Positions 43,065 through 51,749 of a stretch of DNA of 64,000 nt are shown one piece after another; position 1 is the stretch's first letter, and every line of letters starts with the position of its first letter. Source of the DNA: Streptomyces sp. DT2A-34 (lineage in GTDB: Bacteria > Actinomycetota > Actinomycetes > Streptomycetales > Streptomycetaceae); contig NZ_JASTWJ010000001.1 of assembly GCF_030499515.1 (NCBI RefSeq), positions 8,164,001-8,228,000 on the forward strand, read 5' to 3'. A program made the position numbers and the translations under genes. The notes beneath the pieces are model-generated. The model made no database searches. It saw nothing but the letters and a program-made list of their open reading frames with translations, and was not told the origin of the DNA.

Positions 43065-43904
43065 ATGCGACAGGTCACCCGCAAGGGCCTGATGACCGTG
43101 GCGGCCGCGACCGGCGTCATCGCCGCCGCGGGCGGCGCCGCCCACGCAACCGGCTCGGGTGCGGACGGCTCCACCTCGAACTCGCCCGGCGTGCTGTCGG
43201 GCAACACGGTGCAGGCGCCGCTGCACGTGCCGGTCAACGTGTGCGGCAACACGGTCAACGTCGTCGGGGTGCTCAATCCCGCGAGCGGCAACAGCTGCGC
43301 CAACCAGGGCGGCGGCGCGTCCGCCGGTCACGGGGACTCCGACGGCGGCTCAGGCGCGTCGTCCGGCGGGCACACCAGTGACTCGCCCGGTATCGGCTCC
43401 GGCAACCACGTCGAGGCCCCGGTCCATGTGCCGGTCAACGTGTGCGGCAACAGCGTCGACGTCATCGGCATCGGCAACTCCGTCGAGGGCAACGACTGCA
43501 CCAACGGCGGCGGTGGCTCAGGTCACACCCCGCCGGGCGGCGGCCAGGAGAACCCGCCCGGGTCGCCGGAGCAGCCGGGCAACCCCGGAAACCCCGGCAC
43601 CCCCGAGCAGCCGGGCAACCCGGAGACCCCCGGAAACCCCGGAAACCCCGGGAGCCCGCAGAACCCGGACGAGCCCACCCACCCCGGCACCCCGAGCACG
43701 CCGCCCAGCACGGGCGGCGAGACGCCGGGTGGTGGCTCTTCGCACAGGAACCAGCCGGGCGGCCAGTCCGTCACCCAGCCCCAGGGTGACGCCGAGCTCG
43801 CCCAGACCGGCAGTGACCTGCCGCTGGGCCTCGTCCTGCCGGTCGGCGCGGGCGCGCTGCTGGCGGGCTCGGTGCTGTACCGCAAGGCACGGACCTCGGC
43901 GTAG
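43065..43904 (+). CDS. chpC: Long, sortase-anchored chaplin ChpC
   Basis: The 279-residue product has a signal peptide (GLMTVAAATGVIAAAGGAAH), two chaplin domains (about residues 42-88 and 105-150, each with VPVNVCGN and a second Cys), a Pro/Gly-rich linker with NPGNPG and TPEQPGNP steps, and a C-terminal sorting signal LAQTG at 245-249 followed by a hydrophobic span and YRKARTSA. LAxTG is the motif used by class E sortases of streptomycetes, so the protein is covalently attached to the wall. It would anchor the rodlet layer formed by short chaplins such as ChpH. Confidence 0.96.
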   Translation: MRQVTRKGLMTVAAATGVIAAAGGAAHATGSGADGSTSNSPGVLSGNTVQAPLHVPVNVCGNTVNVVGVLNPASGNSCANQGGGASAGHGDSDGGSGASSGGHTSDSPGIGSGNHVEAPVHVPVNVCGNSVDVIGIGNSVEGNDCTNGGGGSGHTPPGGGQENPPGSPEQPGNPGNPGTPEQPGNPETPGNPGNPGSPQNPDEPTHPGTPSTPPSTGGETPGGGSSHRNQPGGQSVTQPQGDAELAQTGSDLPLGLVLPVGAGALLAGSVLYRKARTSA

Positions 43905-43945
43905 GCCTTGGCTCCGCTACCGGTAGCCCGAAGCCGTTCGGCTTG

Positions 43946-43983
43946 AACGGAGCGGGCCCCGCCGCGGCGGGGCCCGCTCCGTT
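43946..43983. terminator. Bidirectional terminator after chpC
   Basis: An 18-bp perfect stem (43946-43963 with 43966-43983) closes on GC and is followed by GTTTCTTTG. It lies between chpC and the convergent DUF5703 gene. Confidence 0.88.
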
Positions 43984-44002
43984 GTTTCTTTGTCGCCTCA
44001 GC

Positions 44003-44191
44003 TCACCATGTGGCCCGCACCTGGCGGATGATCCGGCGGCGCAGCCGCACCCTGCGGCTGCCGTCGCGCAGCAGGCTCAGGCGGTCCAACTCCCAGTGTC
44101 CGTACTCGGCATGGTCCGTCAGCAGGCGTGTGGCGTCCTTGCGGGAGACCCCGCGCGGTACGTACACGTCGACAAATTCGTATTCCGGCAT
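44003..44191 (-). CDS. DUF5703-family small protein
   Basis: A 62-residue basic protein (MPEYEFVDVYVPRGVSRKDA...), conserved in position near the chaplin genes in streptomycetes as I recall. The sequence VSRKDATRLLTDHAEYGHWE followed by a run of Arg (RRVRLRRRIIRQVRATW) suggests a small alpha/beta fold with a basic tail. Function unknown. It diverges from the acidic hypothetical gene at 44239. Confidence 0.8.
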   Translation of the reverse strand: MPEYEFVDVYVPRGVSRKDATRLLTDHAEYGHWELDRLSLLRDGSRRVRLRRRIIRQVRATW

Positions 44192-44238
44192 CGCATCTAT
44201 TGTGCGGGCTGGGGCCCGGTACGGATAGCGTCTGCACT

Positions 44239-44982
44239 ATGTCTGATGCTGTGCAGCCCACCGCTGCCGAGGTACGCGCCGCCGCCGAGGCGGTCAAGAC
44301 CGCGCTGGACCGCCACCTGGCCGCGGTCGAACGCCGGTCGGGTGAGGACGACCCGGCCGTCTACGAGGCGTTCAACCAGCTGGCCGCGGCCGCCGAGATC
44401 TACGACGAGCTGCTCTACGACCGCTACGACGAGGTCACGCCCTTCGAGATCCCCGGTACGGAGGACGCGCTACCGCCGTACACGGGCCCCGAGGAACCGA
44501 ACGCGGTGAGCGTGCTGATCCGCCGCGACTACTCCGTGGTGGAGCCGCAGCGGCTGCTGGCGCAGGCCCAGCGGGTCGAGGCGGCGGACTACGACGCCGG
44601 CCCGGACGACGCGGACGCCTCCGGCACGGTGCACGGGGCGCTGGGCATCCTGTTCGGCGAGTTCGAGCCGGACGAGATCGCCTCCCGGCACAAGGAGTTC
44701 GGACTGGAGGAGGGCGACTCCACGCTCTGGGTCACCGCCTCGGACGAGCAGGCCGATCCCGGTGAATGGCTGGAGGCGCCCTTCGAGGGGGTCGATCCGC
44801 AGCGGGTGGTCTGCCGGTTCGACGTCAGCGCGGTGTTCGACGACGAGCTGGACGACGTCGACGAACCGGACGAGGACGACGAACCGGACGAGGACGACGA
44901 GGACGCCGACGACCTCGAGGACGACCTCGACACGGAGCTGGACGAGGACGAGGACCTGGAGCCACTGGACTCGGATCGCTGA
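44239..44982 (+). CDS. Hypothetical protein with long acidic tail
   Basis: The ATG at 44239 (MSDAVQPTAAEVR) has no ribosome binding site and lies close to a possible -10 region, so translation may be leaderless. The 247-residue product has a helical N-terminal part (AAEAVKTALDRHLAAVERRS), a central alpha/beta part (VSVLIRRDYSVVEPQRLLAQ), and a C terminus of about 45 residues almost wholly Asp/Glu (DDVDEPDEDDEPDEDDEDAD). Similar tails mimic nucleic acid or bind basic proteins. Conserved in Streptomyces; function unknown. Confidence 0.75.
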   Translation: MSDAVQPTAAEVRAAAEAVKTALDRHLAAVERRSGEDDPAVYEAFNQLAAAAEIYDELLYDRYDEVTPFEIPGTEDALPPYTGPEEPNAVSVLIRRDYSVVEPQRLLAQAQRVEAADYDAGPDDADASGTVHGALGILFGEFEPDEIASRHKEFGLEEGDSTLWVTASDEQADPGEWLEAPFEGVDPQRVVCRFDVSAVFDDELDDVDEPDEDDEPDEDDEDADDLEDDLDTELDEDEDLEPLDSDR

Positions 44983-45097
44983 GCGGAGGCGACGGCTGTC
45001 GGAGGCGGCGGTCATGGGAGCGAGGGCTTCCATGACCGCCGCCGTCGTCGTTCCGCCCGGGGGCGGGGGACGTGGGTGATCGGCGGCCGGCGCGGGG

Positions 45098-47389
45098 TCA
45101 GTCGGCCGTCGCCAGTTGGGGTGCCAGCAACGCCGGCAGGCGGGTCGTGCGGGGCTTGGCCGGGATTTCGGCGACCGCTCGGGGGAGGGCCTGTTCCGCG
45201 CCGTGGACCACGGAGAGGTGGCGGTCGGCGCGGCTGAAGGCCGTGTAGACCCAGGGACGGCTCAGGGCCTGGGCCGCGTCGCCCGGGAGGACCACGACCA
45301 CCGCCGGCCAGCGGCTGCCGGCCGCCTGGTGCGCGGTCAGGGCCCAACCGTGCCGTACGGACTGCTCCACCCGCTCCTTCGGTACGACGACGGACTCGCC
45401 CGCGCAGGTCAGGTGCAGCCCCTCGGCGTCGGCCTTCACCACCTGGCCCGGCACCGTACGGCCCGGCGCGGGGGAGTACGCGATGCGGTCACCGGGGTCG
45501 AAGCCGCCGAAGCGGCCGGGGCCGGGGTTGAGCCGTTCCTTGAGCGCGGCGTTGAGCGCGCGTGTGCCGGCCGCCCCGCCGTGGCCCGGCGTGATCACCT
45601 GGGTCTGCTCGGTCGGGACGCCGATCGCGCGCGGCACCGAGTCCGCGACGAGCTGCACGGTCCGGTGCACGGCCTCGCCCGCGTCCCGCACCGGCACGAT
45701 CACGACCTCCTTGTCGGGTGCCTCTACCTGGTTCAGCTCGCCGATGCCGATACCGGACACCAGCTCGCCCAGCGGGCCGGGATCCGGTCGCCGCGAGGCG
45801 GTCAGCGGGCAGACCCGCGCCGCCAGCAGATCGGCGAACACCCGCCCGGGCCCCGCCGACCACAGCACCGCGGGATCCCCGGCCAGCACCAGACGGGCCC
45901 CGTCCGGCAACGACTCCGTGAGCAGAGCGGCCGTCTCGACGTCCAACTGCGGTGCGTCGAGCACGATGAGCAGATCGAGGTCGAACGCCCCGTCCGCGTC
46001 CCGACCGGGCCCTTCGGCACCGGAGAGGAGACCGGCCACGGTGGCGACGGCGGGCGCGGATTCCGCCTGCGTGGGGCCGTCCGGCCGACCGGGCCCGCTC
46101 AGCAGCGCCGAGAAGCGCTCCCGGCCGACCGGGCCGTGGGTGGCCGCCCAGGCCCGCAGGCCGAGAGCGTGCGCGGCGTGCAGCAGCGCCGCCGGTTCGG
46201 CCAGGGACGCCTCCCCGCCGGTGTGGAGGACCAGGCCGTGCGCGGCGACCGCGCGGATCAGGTCGGCCGCGGAGCCCGCGGCGGACGTGGCCCGCTGCCA
46301 CTCCTCGGCCGAACCGTCCTGCTTCGGCACCGAGTTGATCAGGCGGGCCAGCCCGTCGGCGAGGCTCTCCTCCGCGAGGGCGTACCGCTCCAGGCCGACG
46401 AGGACACGGACGGGCCGTTCCTCGTCCTCCTGCGCCGCGTCGTCCCGCCGGGCGGCCGGGGCGCCGGGCTCGTCCAGGGCGTCCTGGAAGACCAGGGCCT
46501 CGCCCTCGGCCAGGGCGCTGTGCACGGCAGTATCGGCGTCCGGCACACCCCGTTGGGCCAGCGCGGCGGTGAGCGTCGGCATCTCCACGGCCGTGTGCCC
46601 GGCCAGGGCCGCCTGCTCCAGGAGCCAGACGGTGACCGCCCGGCCACGCCGCTCGTCGTCCGGTCCGCACTCCGCGCCGAGCAGTGCCCGCGCGAACCCG
46701 TCGGCCTGCTCCGGCCGTACGCCGCCGACGCGCAGCAACTGCCAGGGGTCCGCCCGCAGTTGGTCGGCCGCGCCCTCGCCGAGGACCGCCGCGACCTGCG
46801 GGGCGAGAGTCTCGGGAGCGCCGCCTTCGGTCAGCACGCGGCGCACGGATTCGACGGTCTGCGCAGCGGGGCCCGCGGGCGCTTCGACCGCCACGGGCTG
46901 CGGCCGGCGTACCGGCTCCGGGGCGGGGCGGCGCGGTGGCTCGGGCTCACTGAAGACCTTGGCCACGGGCTTCGCACCGCTCTCCACGGCCCGTACAGCG
47001 GCGAGCAGATCGGCGGCCTTCCCGCTGAGCTTGGCCCCGCTCCGGACGGGCGCCGCCTTCTCGGCCTTGCGCCGCTCGATCCGCTCCCGCTCGACCCGCT
47101 GAGCGGCGATCTCGGCCTCGGCCTCGGACAACTGCGCCGCGGACGACTCTGTCGCGGAGGACTCTGTCGCGGAGGACTCTGTCGGGGACGACTCTGTGGG
47201 GGAGTCGCCGTCGCCCGCCTGGCCCTCCGACGACTGTGCCCCGGCGTCACCGTCACCGTCACCGTCCTCGGCCGCGGAACTCCGGTCAGTGGTGTCGCCG
47301 TTGCCGGCCGCCGGCGTCCCGCCCCCGGGCGCGGCCCCCGGCGTCCCCGGCTCCGTGTCCTCCGTGGTCTCGGGCGGCTCCGTGCTCAC
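45098..47389 (-). CDS. RecD2-like protein with degenerate ATPase motifs
   Basis: The GTG at 47389 overlaps the stop of the aldo/keto reductase gene (GTGA). The 763 residues comprise an acidic, repetitive N terminus (about 1-110), helix-hairpin-helix-like segments (ETLAPQVAAVLGEGAADQLR, DPWQLLRVGGVRPEQADGFA), then a RecD2-type helicase core. The usual Walker A (GGPGTGKT) is replaced by LHTGGEASLAEPAALLHAAH, and the Walker B/motif III region reads VLDAPQLDVETAALL and LAGDPAVLWSAG. The C-terminal motif WALTAHQAAGSRWPAVVVVL is kept. It is probably a non-hydrolysing DNA-binding paralogue rather than an active helicase. Confidence 0.75.
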   Translation of the reverse strand: MSTEPPETTEDTEPGTPGAAPGGGTPAAGNGDTTDRSSAAEDGDGDGDAGAQSSEGQAGDGDSPTESSPTESSATESSATESSAAQLSEAEAEIAAQRVERERIERRKAEKAAPVRSGAKLSGKAADLLAAVRAVESGAKPVAKVFSEPEPPRRPAPEPVRRPQPVAVEAPAGPAAQTVESVRRVLTEGGAPETLAPQVAAVLGEGAADQLRADPWQLLRVGGVRPEQADGFARALLGAECGPDDERRGRAVTVWLLEQAALAGHTAVEMPTLTAALAQRGVPDADTAVHSALAEGEALVFQDALDEPGAPAARRDDAAQEDEERPVRVLVGLERYALAEESLADGLARLINSVPKQDGSAEEWQRATSAAGSAADLIRAVAAHGLVLHTGGEASLAEPAALLHAAHALGLRAWAATHGPVGRERFSALLSGPGRPDGPTQAESAPAVATVAGLLSGAEGPGRDADGAFDLDLLIVLDAPQLDVETAALLTESLPDGARLVLAGDPAVLWSAGPGRVFADLLAARVCPLTASRRPDPGPLGELVSGIGIGELNQVEAPDKEVVIVPVRDAGEAVHRTVQLVADSVPRAIGVPTEQTQVITPGHGGAAGTRALNAALKERLNPGPGRFGGFDPGDRIAYSPAPGRTVPGQVVKADAEGLHLTCAGESVVVPKERVEQSVRHGWALTAHQAAGSRWPAVVVVLPGDAAQALSRPWVYTAFSRADRHLSVVHGAEQALPRAVAEIPAKPRTTRLPALLAPQLATAD
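47145..47204 (-). repeat. 15-bp coding tandem repeat (SPTES/SATES)
   Basis: Four units of the form GACTCTGTCGCGGAG run from 47145 to 47204 within the gene at 45098-47389 and encode the pentapeptides SPTES, SPTES, SATES, SATES in the disordered N terminus. The repeat is in frame, so copy number can change without breaking the protein. Confidence 0.8.
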
Positions 47390-48369
47390 AGCGTGCTCCA
47401 GTCGTGATCGGGATAGCGGTGCACGGGCGCCGACACGTCGTCGAGCGCCCGGCAGATCTCGTCAGGAAGACTAAGGGCCTCCACTGACAATGCCGCCGTG
47501 AGCTGCTGTGCGTTGCGCGCGCCGATGACGGGTGCGGTCACGCCGGGCCGGTCGCGGACCCAGGCGAGGGCGACCTGGAGCGGGGTCACCGCCAGCCCGT
47601 CGGCCGCCGTCTGCACGGCGTCCACGATGCGGCTCGCCGTGTCGTCGAGGTACGGCGCGACGAAGGGCGCCAGATGTTCCGAGGCGCCGCGTGAGTCGGG
47701 CGGCGTCGCATTGCGGTACTTGCCCGTGAGGACCCCGCGCCCCAGCGGCGAGGACGGCAGCAGGCCGATGCCCAGATCCAGCGAGGCCGGCAGCACCTCG
47801 CGTTCCACTCCACGTTGGAGCAGCGAGTACTCCAGCTGCGTGCTCGCCAGCCGGGTCCGTGTGCCCGGCGCCGCGAGCTGCCATGTCGCCGCCTTGGCGA
47901 GCTGCCAGCCGCAGAAGTTGGAGACGCCGGCGTAACGGGCGCGGCCGCTGCTGACCGCCAGGTCGAGGGCCTGGAGGGTCTCCTCCAGCGGGGTGTGCGG
48001 GTCGTAGGCGTGGATGTGCCAGACGTCGACGTACTCCGTGCCGAGCCGGGTCAGCGAGGCGTCCAGCGCGGAGAGCAGATGGCCGCGCGAGCCGTCGAAG
48101 CGGCGGTCGGGGTCGGGCACGCTGCCCGCCTTCGTCGAGATGACCAGGTCCCGGCGCGGGACCAGCCCTTCTATGAGCCGGCCGAGCAGATACTCGGCCT
48201 CTCCGTCGCCGTACACGTCCGCCGTGTCGACGAGGGTGCCGCCCGCCTCCCAGAACGTCTTCAGGACGTCCGCGGCGTCGTGCTCGTCGGTGTCCCTGCC
48301 CCAGGTGAGGGTGCCGAGCCCGATCCGGGACACGCGCAGGCCGGTGCGGCCGAGATGCCTCTGCTCCAT
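47386..48369 (-). CDS. Aldo/keto reductase
   Basis: The 327-residue protein begins MEQRHLGRTGLRVSRIGLGT and has the AKR catalytic tetrad: Asp and Tyr in DTADVYGDGEAEYLLG, Lys in ISTKAGS, His in VDVWHIHAYDP. The C-terminal coenzyme block APVIGARNAQQL is present. It resembles the YdhF/AKR11-12 type reductases that reduce aldehydes with NADPH; the substrate is unknown. The start lacks a good ribosome binding site and a TAATCT hexamer lies 10-15 bases upstream, so it may be leaderless. Its stop overlaps the next gene. Confidence 0.92.
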   Translation of the reverse strand: MEQRHLGRTGLRVSRIGLGTLTWGRDTDEHDAADVLKTFWEAGGTLVDTADVYGDGEAEYLLGRLIEGLVPRRDLVISTKAGSVPDPDRRFDGSRGHLLSALDASLTRLGTEYVDVWHIHAYDPHTPLEETLQALDLAVSSGRARYAGVSNFCGWQLAKAATWQLAAPGTRTRLASTQLEYSLLQRGVEREVLPASLDLGIGLLPSSPLGRGVLTGKYRNATPPDSRGASEHLAPFVAPYLDDTASRIVDAVQTAADGLAVTPLQVALAWVRDRPGVTAPVIGARNAQQLTAALSVEALSLPDEICRALDDVSAPVHRYPDHDWSTL

Positions 48370-48529
48370 GAACGCCGAGATTACTGGCCAGAACCTGGCA
48401 TGTGGGGGCCTGTGGATGACCAGTTTGCGGGACGGTGACCGGGTACGCCGACGGCCGGCCGGGCGACGCCCGCCACACCGGCCTCCCCGCGAGAGGTCCG
48501 CCGCGCTAAGGTCGGCCCCACAAGGGACG

Positions 48530-48543
48530 TTACTGATCGGTAA
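48530..48543. promoter_or_regulatory. Palindrome just upstream of LLM oxidoreductase gene
   Basis: TTACTGATCGGTAA is a 14-bp inverted repeat with one mismatch, ending 12 bases before the start codon. It resembles MarR/TetR-type sites and would block translation initiation or early elongation if bound, but no regulator gene lies beside it. Confidence 0.35.
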
Positions 48544-48555
48544 GGGGAATCCGCC

Positions 48556-49611
48556 ATGCAGCTCGGGATCAACCTCGGCTACTGGGGTGCCGGAATGGAC
48601 GCCGACAATCTCGCCGTCGCGCAGGAGGCCGACCGGCTGGGATATGCCGTGTGCTGGGCCGCCGAGGCGTACGGCTCGGACGCGGCCACCGTGCTCTCCT
48701 GGGTCGCCGCCCAGACCGAGCGCATCGACGTCGGCTCCGCCATCTTCCAGATCCCGGCCCGCCAGCCCGCGATGACCGCGATGACGGCGGCGACCCTGGA
48801 CTCGCTCTCCGGCGGCCGGTTCCGACTCGGCCTCGGCGTCTCCGGGCCGCAGGTCTCCGAGGGCTGGTACGGCGTCAAGTTCGACAAGCCGCTGGCACGC
48901 ACGCGTGAGTACGTCGAGATCATCCGCAAGGCCATGACCCGCGAGCGCCTGTCGTACGAGGGACAGCACTGGACGCTGCCCCTGCCCGGCGGCCCCGGCA
49001 AGCCGATCAAGCTGACCGTGCATCCGCAGCGCGAGCACATCCCGCTGTACATCGCCGCCATCGGCCCGAAGAACCTCGAGCAGACCGGTGAGATCGCCGA
49101 CGGCGCGCTGCTGATCTTCCCCTCCGCCGAGCACCTGGAGGACACGACGATCAAGTACCTGCGCGCCGGGCGCGAGAAGGCCGGCAAGACGCTCGACGGG
49201 TTCGACGTCTGCCCGACCCTTCCCCTCGCCGTGGGCGACGACAAGGACGTGGCCGCGCTCGCCGACACCTTCCGCCCCTACACCGCGCTGTACGTCGGCG
49301 GCATGGGCAGCCCCAAGCAGAACTTCTACAACCAGCTCGCCCAGCGCATGGGCTACGAGAAGGAAGCCGCCGAGATCCAGACCAAGTACCTCTCCGGCGA
49401 CAAGCAGGGCGCCGCGGCCGCCGTACCGCACGAGCTGATCGACAAGACCACGCTGCTCGGTTCCGTCGACCGCGTCGCGGACCGGATGAAGGCCTATGCC
49501 GCGGCCGGGGTCACCACCCTGTCGCTCGCGCCCGCGGGCTTCACGCTCGACGAGCGGCTCGCCTCGCTGCGGGCCGGCACCGAGGCCCTGGAGCGTGCCG
49601 GCCTGGCGTGA
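48556..49611 (+). CDS. LLM-class F420-dependent oxidoreductase
   Basis: The 351-residue protein has the luciferase-like monooxygenase barrel with family blocks MQLGINLGYWGAGMDADNLA, GYAVCWAAEAYGSDAATVL, RFRLGLGVSGPQVSEGWYG and IYIAAIGPKNLEQTGEIADG (the last read as PLYIAAIGPKNLEQTGEIAD in the protein). These are typical of F420-using members in actinobacteria. It probably catalyses hydride transfer from F420H2 in a detoxification or tailoring reaction. A palindrome sits directly before the start. Confidence 0.9.
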   Translation: MQLGINLGYWGAGMDADNLAVAQEADRLGYAVCWAAEAYGSDAATVLSWVAAQTERIDVGSAIFQIPARQPAMTAMTAATLDSLSGGRFRLGLGVSGPQVSEGWYGVKFDKPLARTREYVEIIRKAMTRERLSYEGQHWTLPLPGGPGKPIKLTVHPQREHIPLYIAAIGPKNLEQTGEIADGALLIFPSAEHLEDTTIKYLRAGREKAGKTLDGFDVCPTLPLAVGDDKDVAALADTFRPYTALYVGGMGSPKQNFYNQLAQRMGYEKEAAEIQTKYLSGDKQGAAAAVPHELIDKTTLLGSVDRVADRMKAYAAAGVTTLSLAPAGFTLDERLASLRAGTEALERAGLA

Positions 49612-49642
49612 CGAGGGGGGAGTACCCGAGAGGGATTTTCTG

Positions 49643-49683
49643 CGGCCGTGGTGGGGGCTCGGGGGTCTTCCCCGCCACGGCCG
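49643..49683 (+). terminator. Terminator hairpin after LLM gene
   Basis: CGGCCGTGGTGGGG (49643-49656) pairs with CCCCGCCACGGCCG (49670-49683) with one G-T pair and a 13-base loop. Confidence 0.7.
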
Positions 49684-49863
49684 TCACGCAGAACAACGCG
49701 CGCGTGGCCGCGCGGTTACGCCCCCGGCGTGACCCGGCTGGTCATTCTTTTGGCGGAGTTGTCCGACACAGCTGTTGCAGTGCCTCTCTCGCCGCATTTG
49801 ACTCGTTCTTCGCGGAATCCTGCGGAGTCCGGCGTCCTGCGCCCTGCGGAGAGGTGTCCAACG

Positions 49864-50652
49864 ATGCTTTCGGCCAAGAGTCTGTTCCAGGAGATCCTCG
49901 ACAACGACGAGTCCTTTCGCCTGTTCTGCTCCATCGCGGCCAGCGGGGAGTCCCAGGGCGGTTGGGAGAACGCCCGTATCGCCGCGCTCGTCCCCCAGAG
50001 CGAGCGCCCCCTCGCGCCCAAGATCACCCGGCACGGCGCGGACGAGGACAAACACGGGCGGATCTTCAACGCCTTGATGAAGAAGCGGGGCCTGCAACCG
50101 GTGCCCGTCCCGCCCGAGACCGACTACACCGTGCTCCTGGAGAACCACGGCATCGGTCTCGCCCACGACAAGCTCAAGAGCGACGAGCCGCTCACCGTCC
50201 AGGACATCGTCACCTACCTCTCGCACAGCAGGGTCACCGAGCAGCGCGCCTCGGAGCAGATGGAGTTGCTGCGCAAGCACTTCGCCGACCACCCCGACCT
50301 CGGCCGCGCGGTCAGGATGATCTCCGACGACGAGGACAACCACCTCGCCTACTGCCACGAGGAGTTGCTGCGCTTCGCCGCCCAGGGACACGGCCGGGCC
50401 ATCCAGCGAACGCTGCGCGAGTGCGCGCTCGCGGAGATCCGGATCTACCGGGACGTCAGCCTCGCGGTCATGGACCACATGGGGCGCATCCTCGGCTGGC
50501 CGAGGGCGAAGGCGGCCGTGCTCGCCGCGGGCATCCACGCCGTGTACGCCTGGGAGCGGGTCGCGGGCTGGCGGCGCATGGTGTCCCTGAAGATGCCGGA
50601 GCGACGCGACGCGCTCGGCGGACCCGCCACCTCGGCGCCCGAGTTCGCCTGA
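49864..50652 (+). CDS. Ferritin-like (diiron) protein
   Basis: The ATG at 49864 with GGAGAGG upstream gives 262 residues. The all-helical sequence carries two ExxH-type metal pairs, HGADEDKHGRIF (about residues 59-70) and ISDDEDNHLAYCHEELL (about 158-174), and further acidic residues (RVTEQRASEQMELL) in place for a four-helix bundle. It is a member of the ferritin-like superfamily, perhaps an oxidase or iron-handling protein. It lies in the conserved block leading to mshC. The specific reaction is unknown. Confidence 0.8.
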   Translation: MLSAKSLFQEILDNDESFRLFCSIAASGESQGGWENARIAALVPQSERPLAPKITRHGADEDKHGRIFNALMKKRGLQPVPVPPETDYTVLLENHGIGLAHDKLKSDEPLTVQDIVTYLSHSRVTEQRASEQMELLRKHFADHPDLGRAVRMISDDEDNHLAYCHEELLRFAAQGHGRAIQRTLRECALAEIRIYRDVSLAVMDHMGRILGWPRAKAAVLAAGIHAVYAWERVAGWRRMVSLKMPERRDALGGPATSAPEFA

Positions 50653-50688
50653 CGCCCGACGTACCGGTCTCGGCAGCCAACCCCGGTT

Positions 50689-51687
50689 CTACAGCCAACC
50701 CCGGCTCTTGAACAGCCGGTACAGCAGCACCTCCAGGGCGGCCATGCCCGCAATCAGCAGCGGATACGACCACATCCAGTCCAGCTCCGGCATGTGGTCG
50801 AAGTTCATGCCGTAGATCCCCGCGACCATGGTGGGGACCGCGGCCATGGCCGCCCACGCGGAGATCTTGCGCATGTCGTCGTTCTGCCGGACGCTCATCT
50901 GCGCCAGATGCGCCGACAGGACGTCGGAGACGAGCCGGTCCAGGCCCTCCACGGACTCGTTCACGCGCGTGAGGTGGTCGCTCACGTCCCGGAAGAAGGG
51001 CTGCGCCTTCTCGTGCACGAAGGGCACGCGCGCGCCGAACATGCCGGTGCCCGCGAGCCGGGACAGGGGCTGCGCCAGGGGGCCGCTGGCCCTGCGGAAC
51101 TCCAGGATCTGCCGCTTGAAGGCGTAGATGCGGGACGCCGTGTGCCGGGAACCGCCGCCGGTCGGCGAGAACACCTCCGTCTCCAGCTCCTCCAGGTCGG
51201 TGCTCAGCTCGCCCGCCACCTCCACGTAGTGGTCGACCACGGCGTCGGCGACCGTGTACAGCACGGCCGTGGGACCGTGCCGGATCATCTCCGGCTCGTG
51301 TTCGAGACGCTGCCGTACGGCCCCCAGGGGCGCCTCCTCGCCGTGCCGGACGGTCACCACGAACGAGTCGCCGATGAAGACCATGACCTCGCCGGAGGAG
51401 ACGATGTCGCTCTTCGGCTCGTACCCGACCGGCTTGAGGACCATGAACAGCGAGTCGTCGTACACCTCCAGCTTCGGCCGCTGATGCGCCTTCAGGGCGT
51501 CCTCGACCGCCAGCGGATGCAGTCCGAACTCCTGCGTGACGCGGTCGAACTCGTTCTCCGTGGGCTCGTAGAGGCCGATCCAGACGAACGCGTCGTCCTG
51601 CAGACGGCACAGATCCAGGGCGTCGGAGAGGTCGTCCGGCCCTTCCGTCCGGCGCCCGTCGCGGTAGATGGCGCAGTCGACGATCAC
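50689..51687 (-). CDS. corA: CorA-type Mg2+/Co2+ transporter
   Basis: From the GTG at 51687 (VIVDCAIYRDGRRTEG) the protein has 332 residues. A large cytoplasmic alpha/beta domain and long helix precede two C-terminal membrane segments, with the diagnostic selectivity motif in IYGMNFDHMPELDW (GMN, about residues 291-293). CorA pentamers conduct Mg2+ and Co2+/Ni2+ passively. The gene is divergent from the histidine phosphatase gene across 62 bp. The last residues (FKSRGWL) are basic and face the cytoplasm, as expected. Confidence 0.95.
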   Translation of the reverse strand: MIVDCAIYRDGRRTEGPDDLSDALDLCRLQDDAFVWIGLYEPTENEFDRVTQEFGLHPLAVEDALKAHQRPKLEVYDDSLFMVLKPVGYEPKSDIVSSGEVMVFIGDSFVVTVRHGEEAPLGAVRQRLEHEPEMIRHGPTAVLYTVADAVVDHYVEVAGELSTDLEELETEVFSPTGGGSRHTASRIYAFKRQILEFRRASGPLAQPLSRLAGTGMFGARVPFVHEKAQPFFRDVSDHLTRVNESVEGLDRLVSDVLSAHLAQMSVRQNDDMRKISAWAAMAAVPTMVAGIYGMNFDHMPELDWMWSYPLLIAGMAALEVLLYRLFKSRGWL

Positions 51688-51749
51688 GGAGCGTATTCTC
51701 CCGCCGTCCGCCCGCGTGCGCACCCCCTGGTACGCCTACGCTGGGCGGC

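Noticed and set aside
45098..47389. An active RecD2 helicase
   Set aside because: The P-loop Lys/Thr are missing, so ATP-driven unwinding is not supported.
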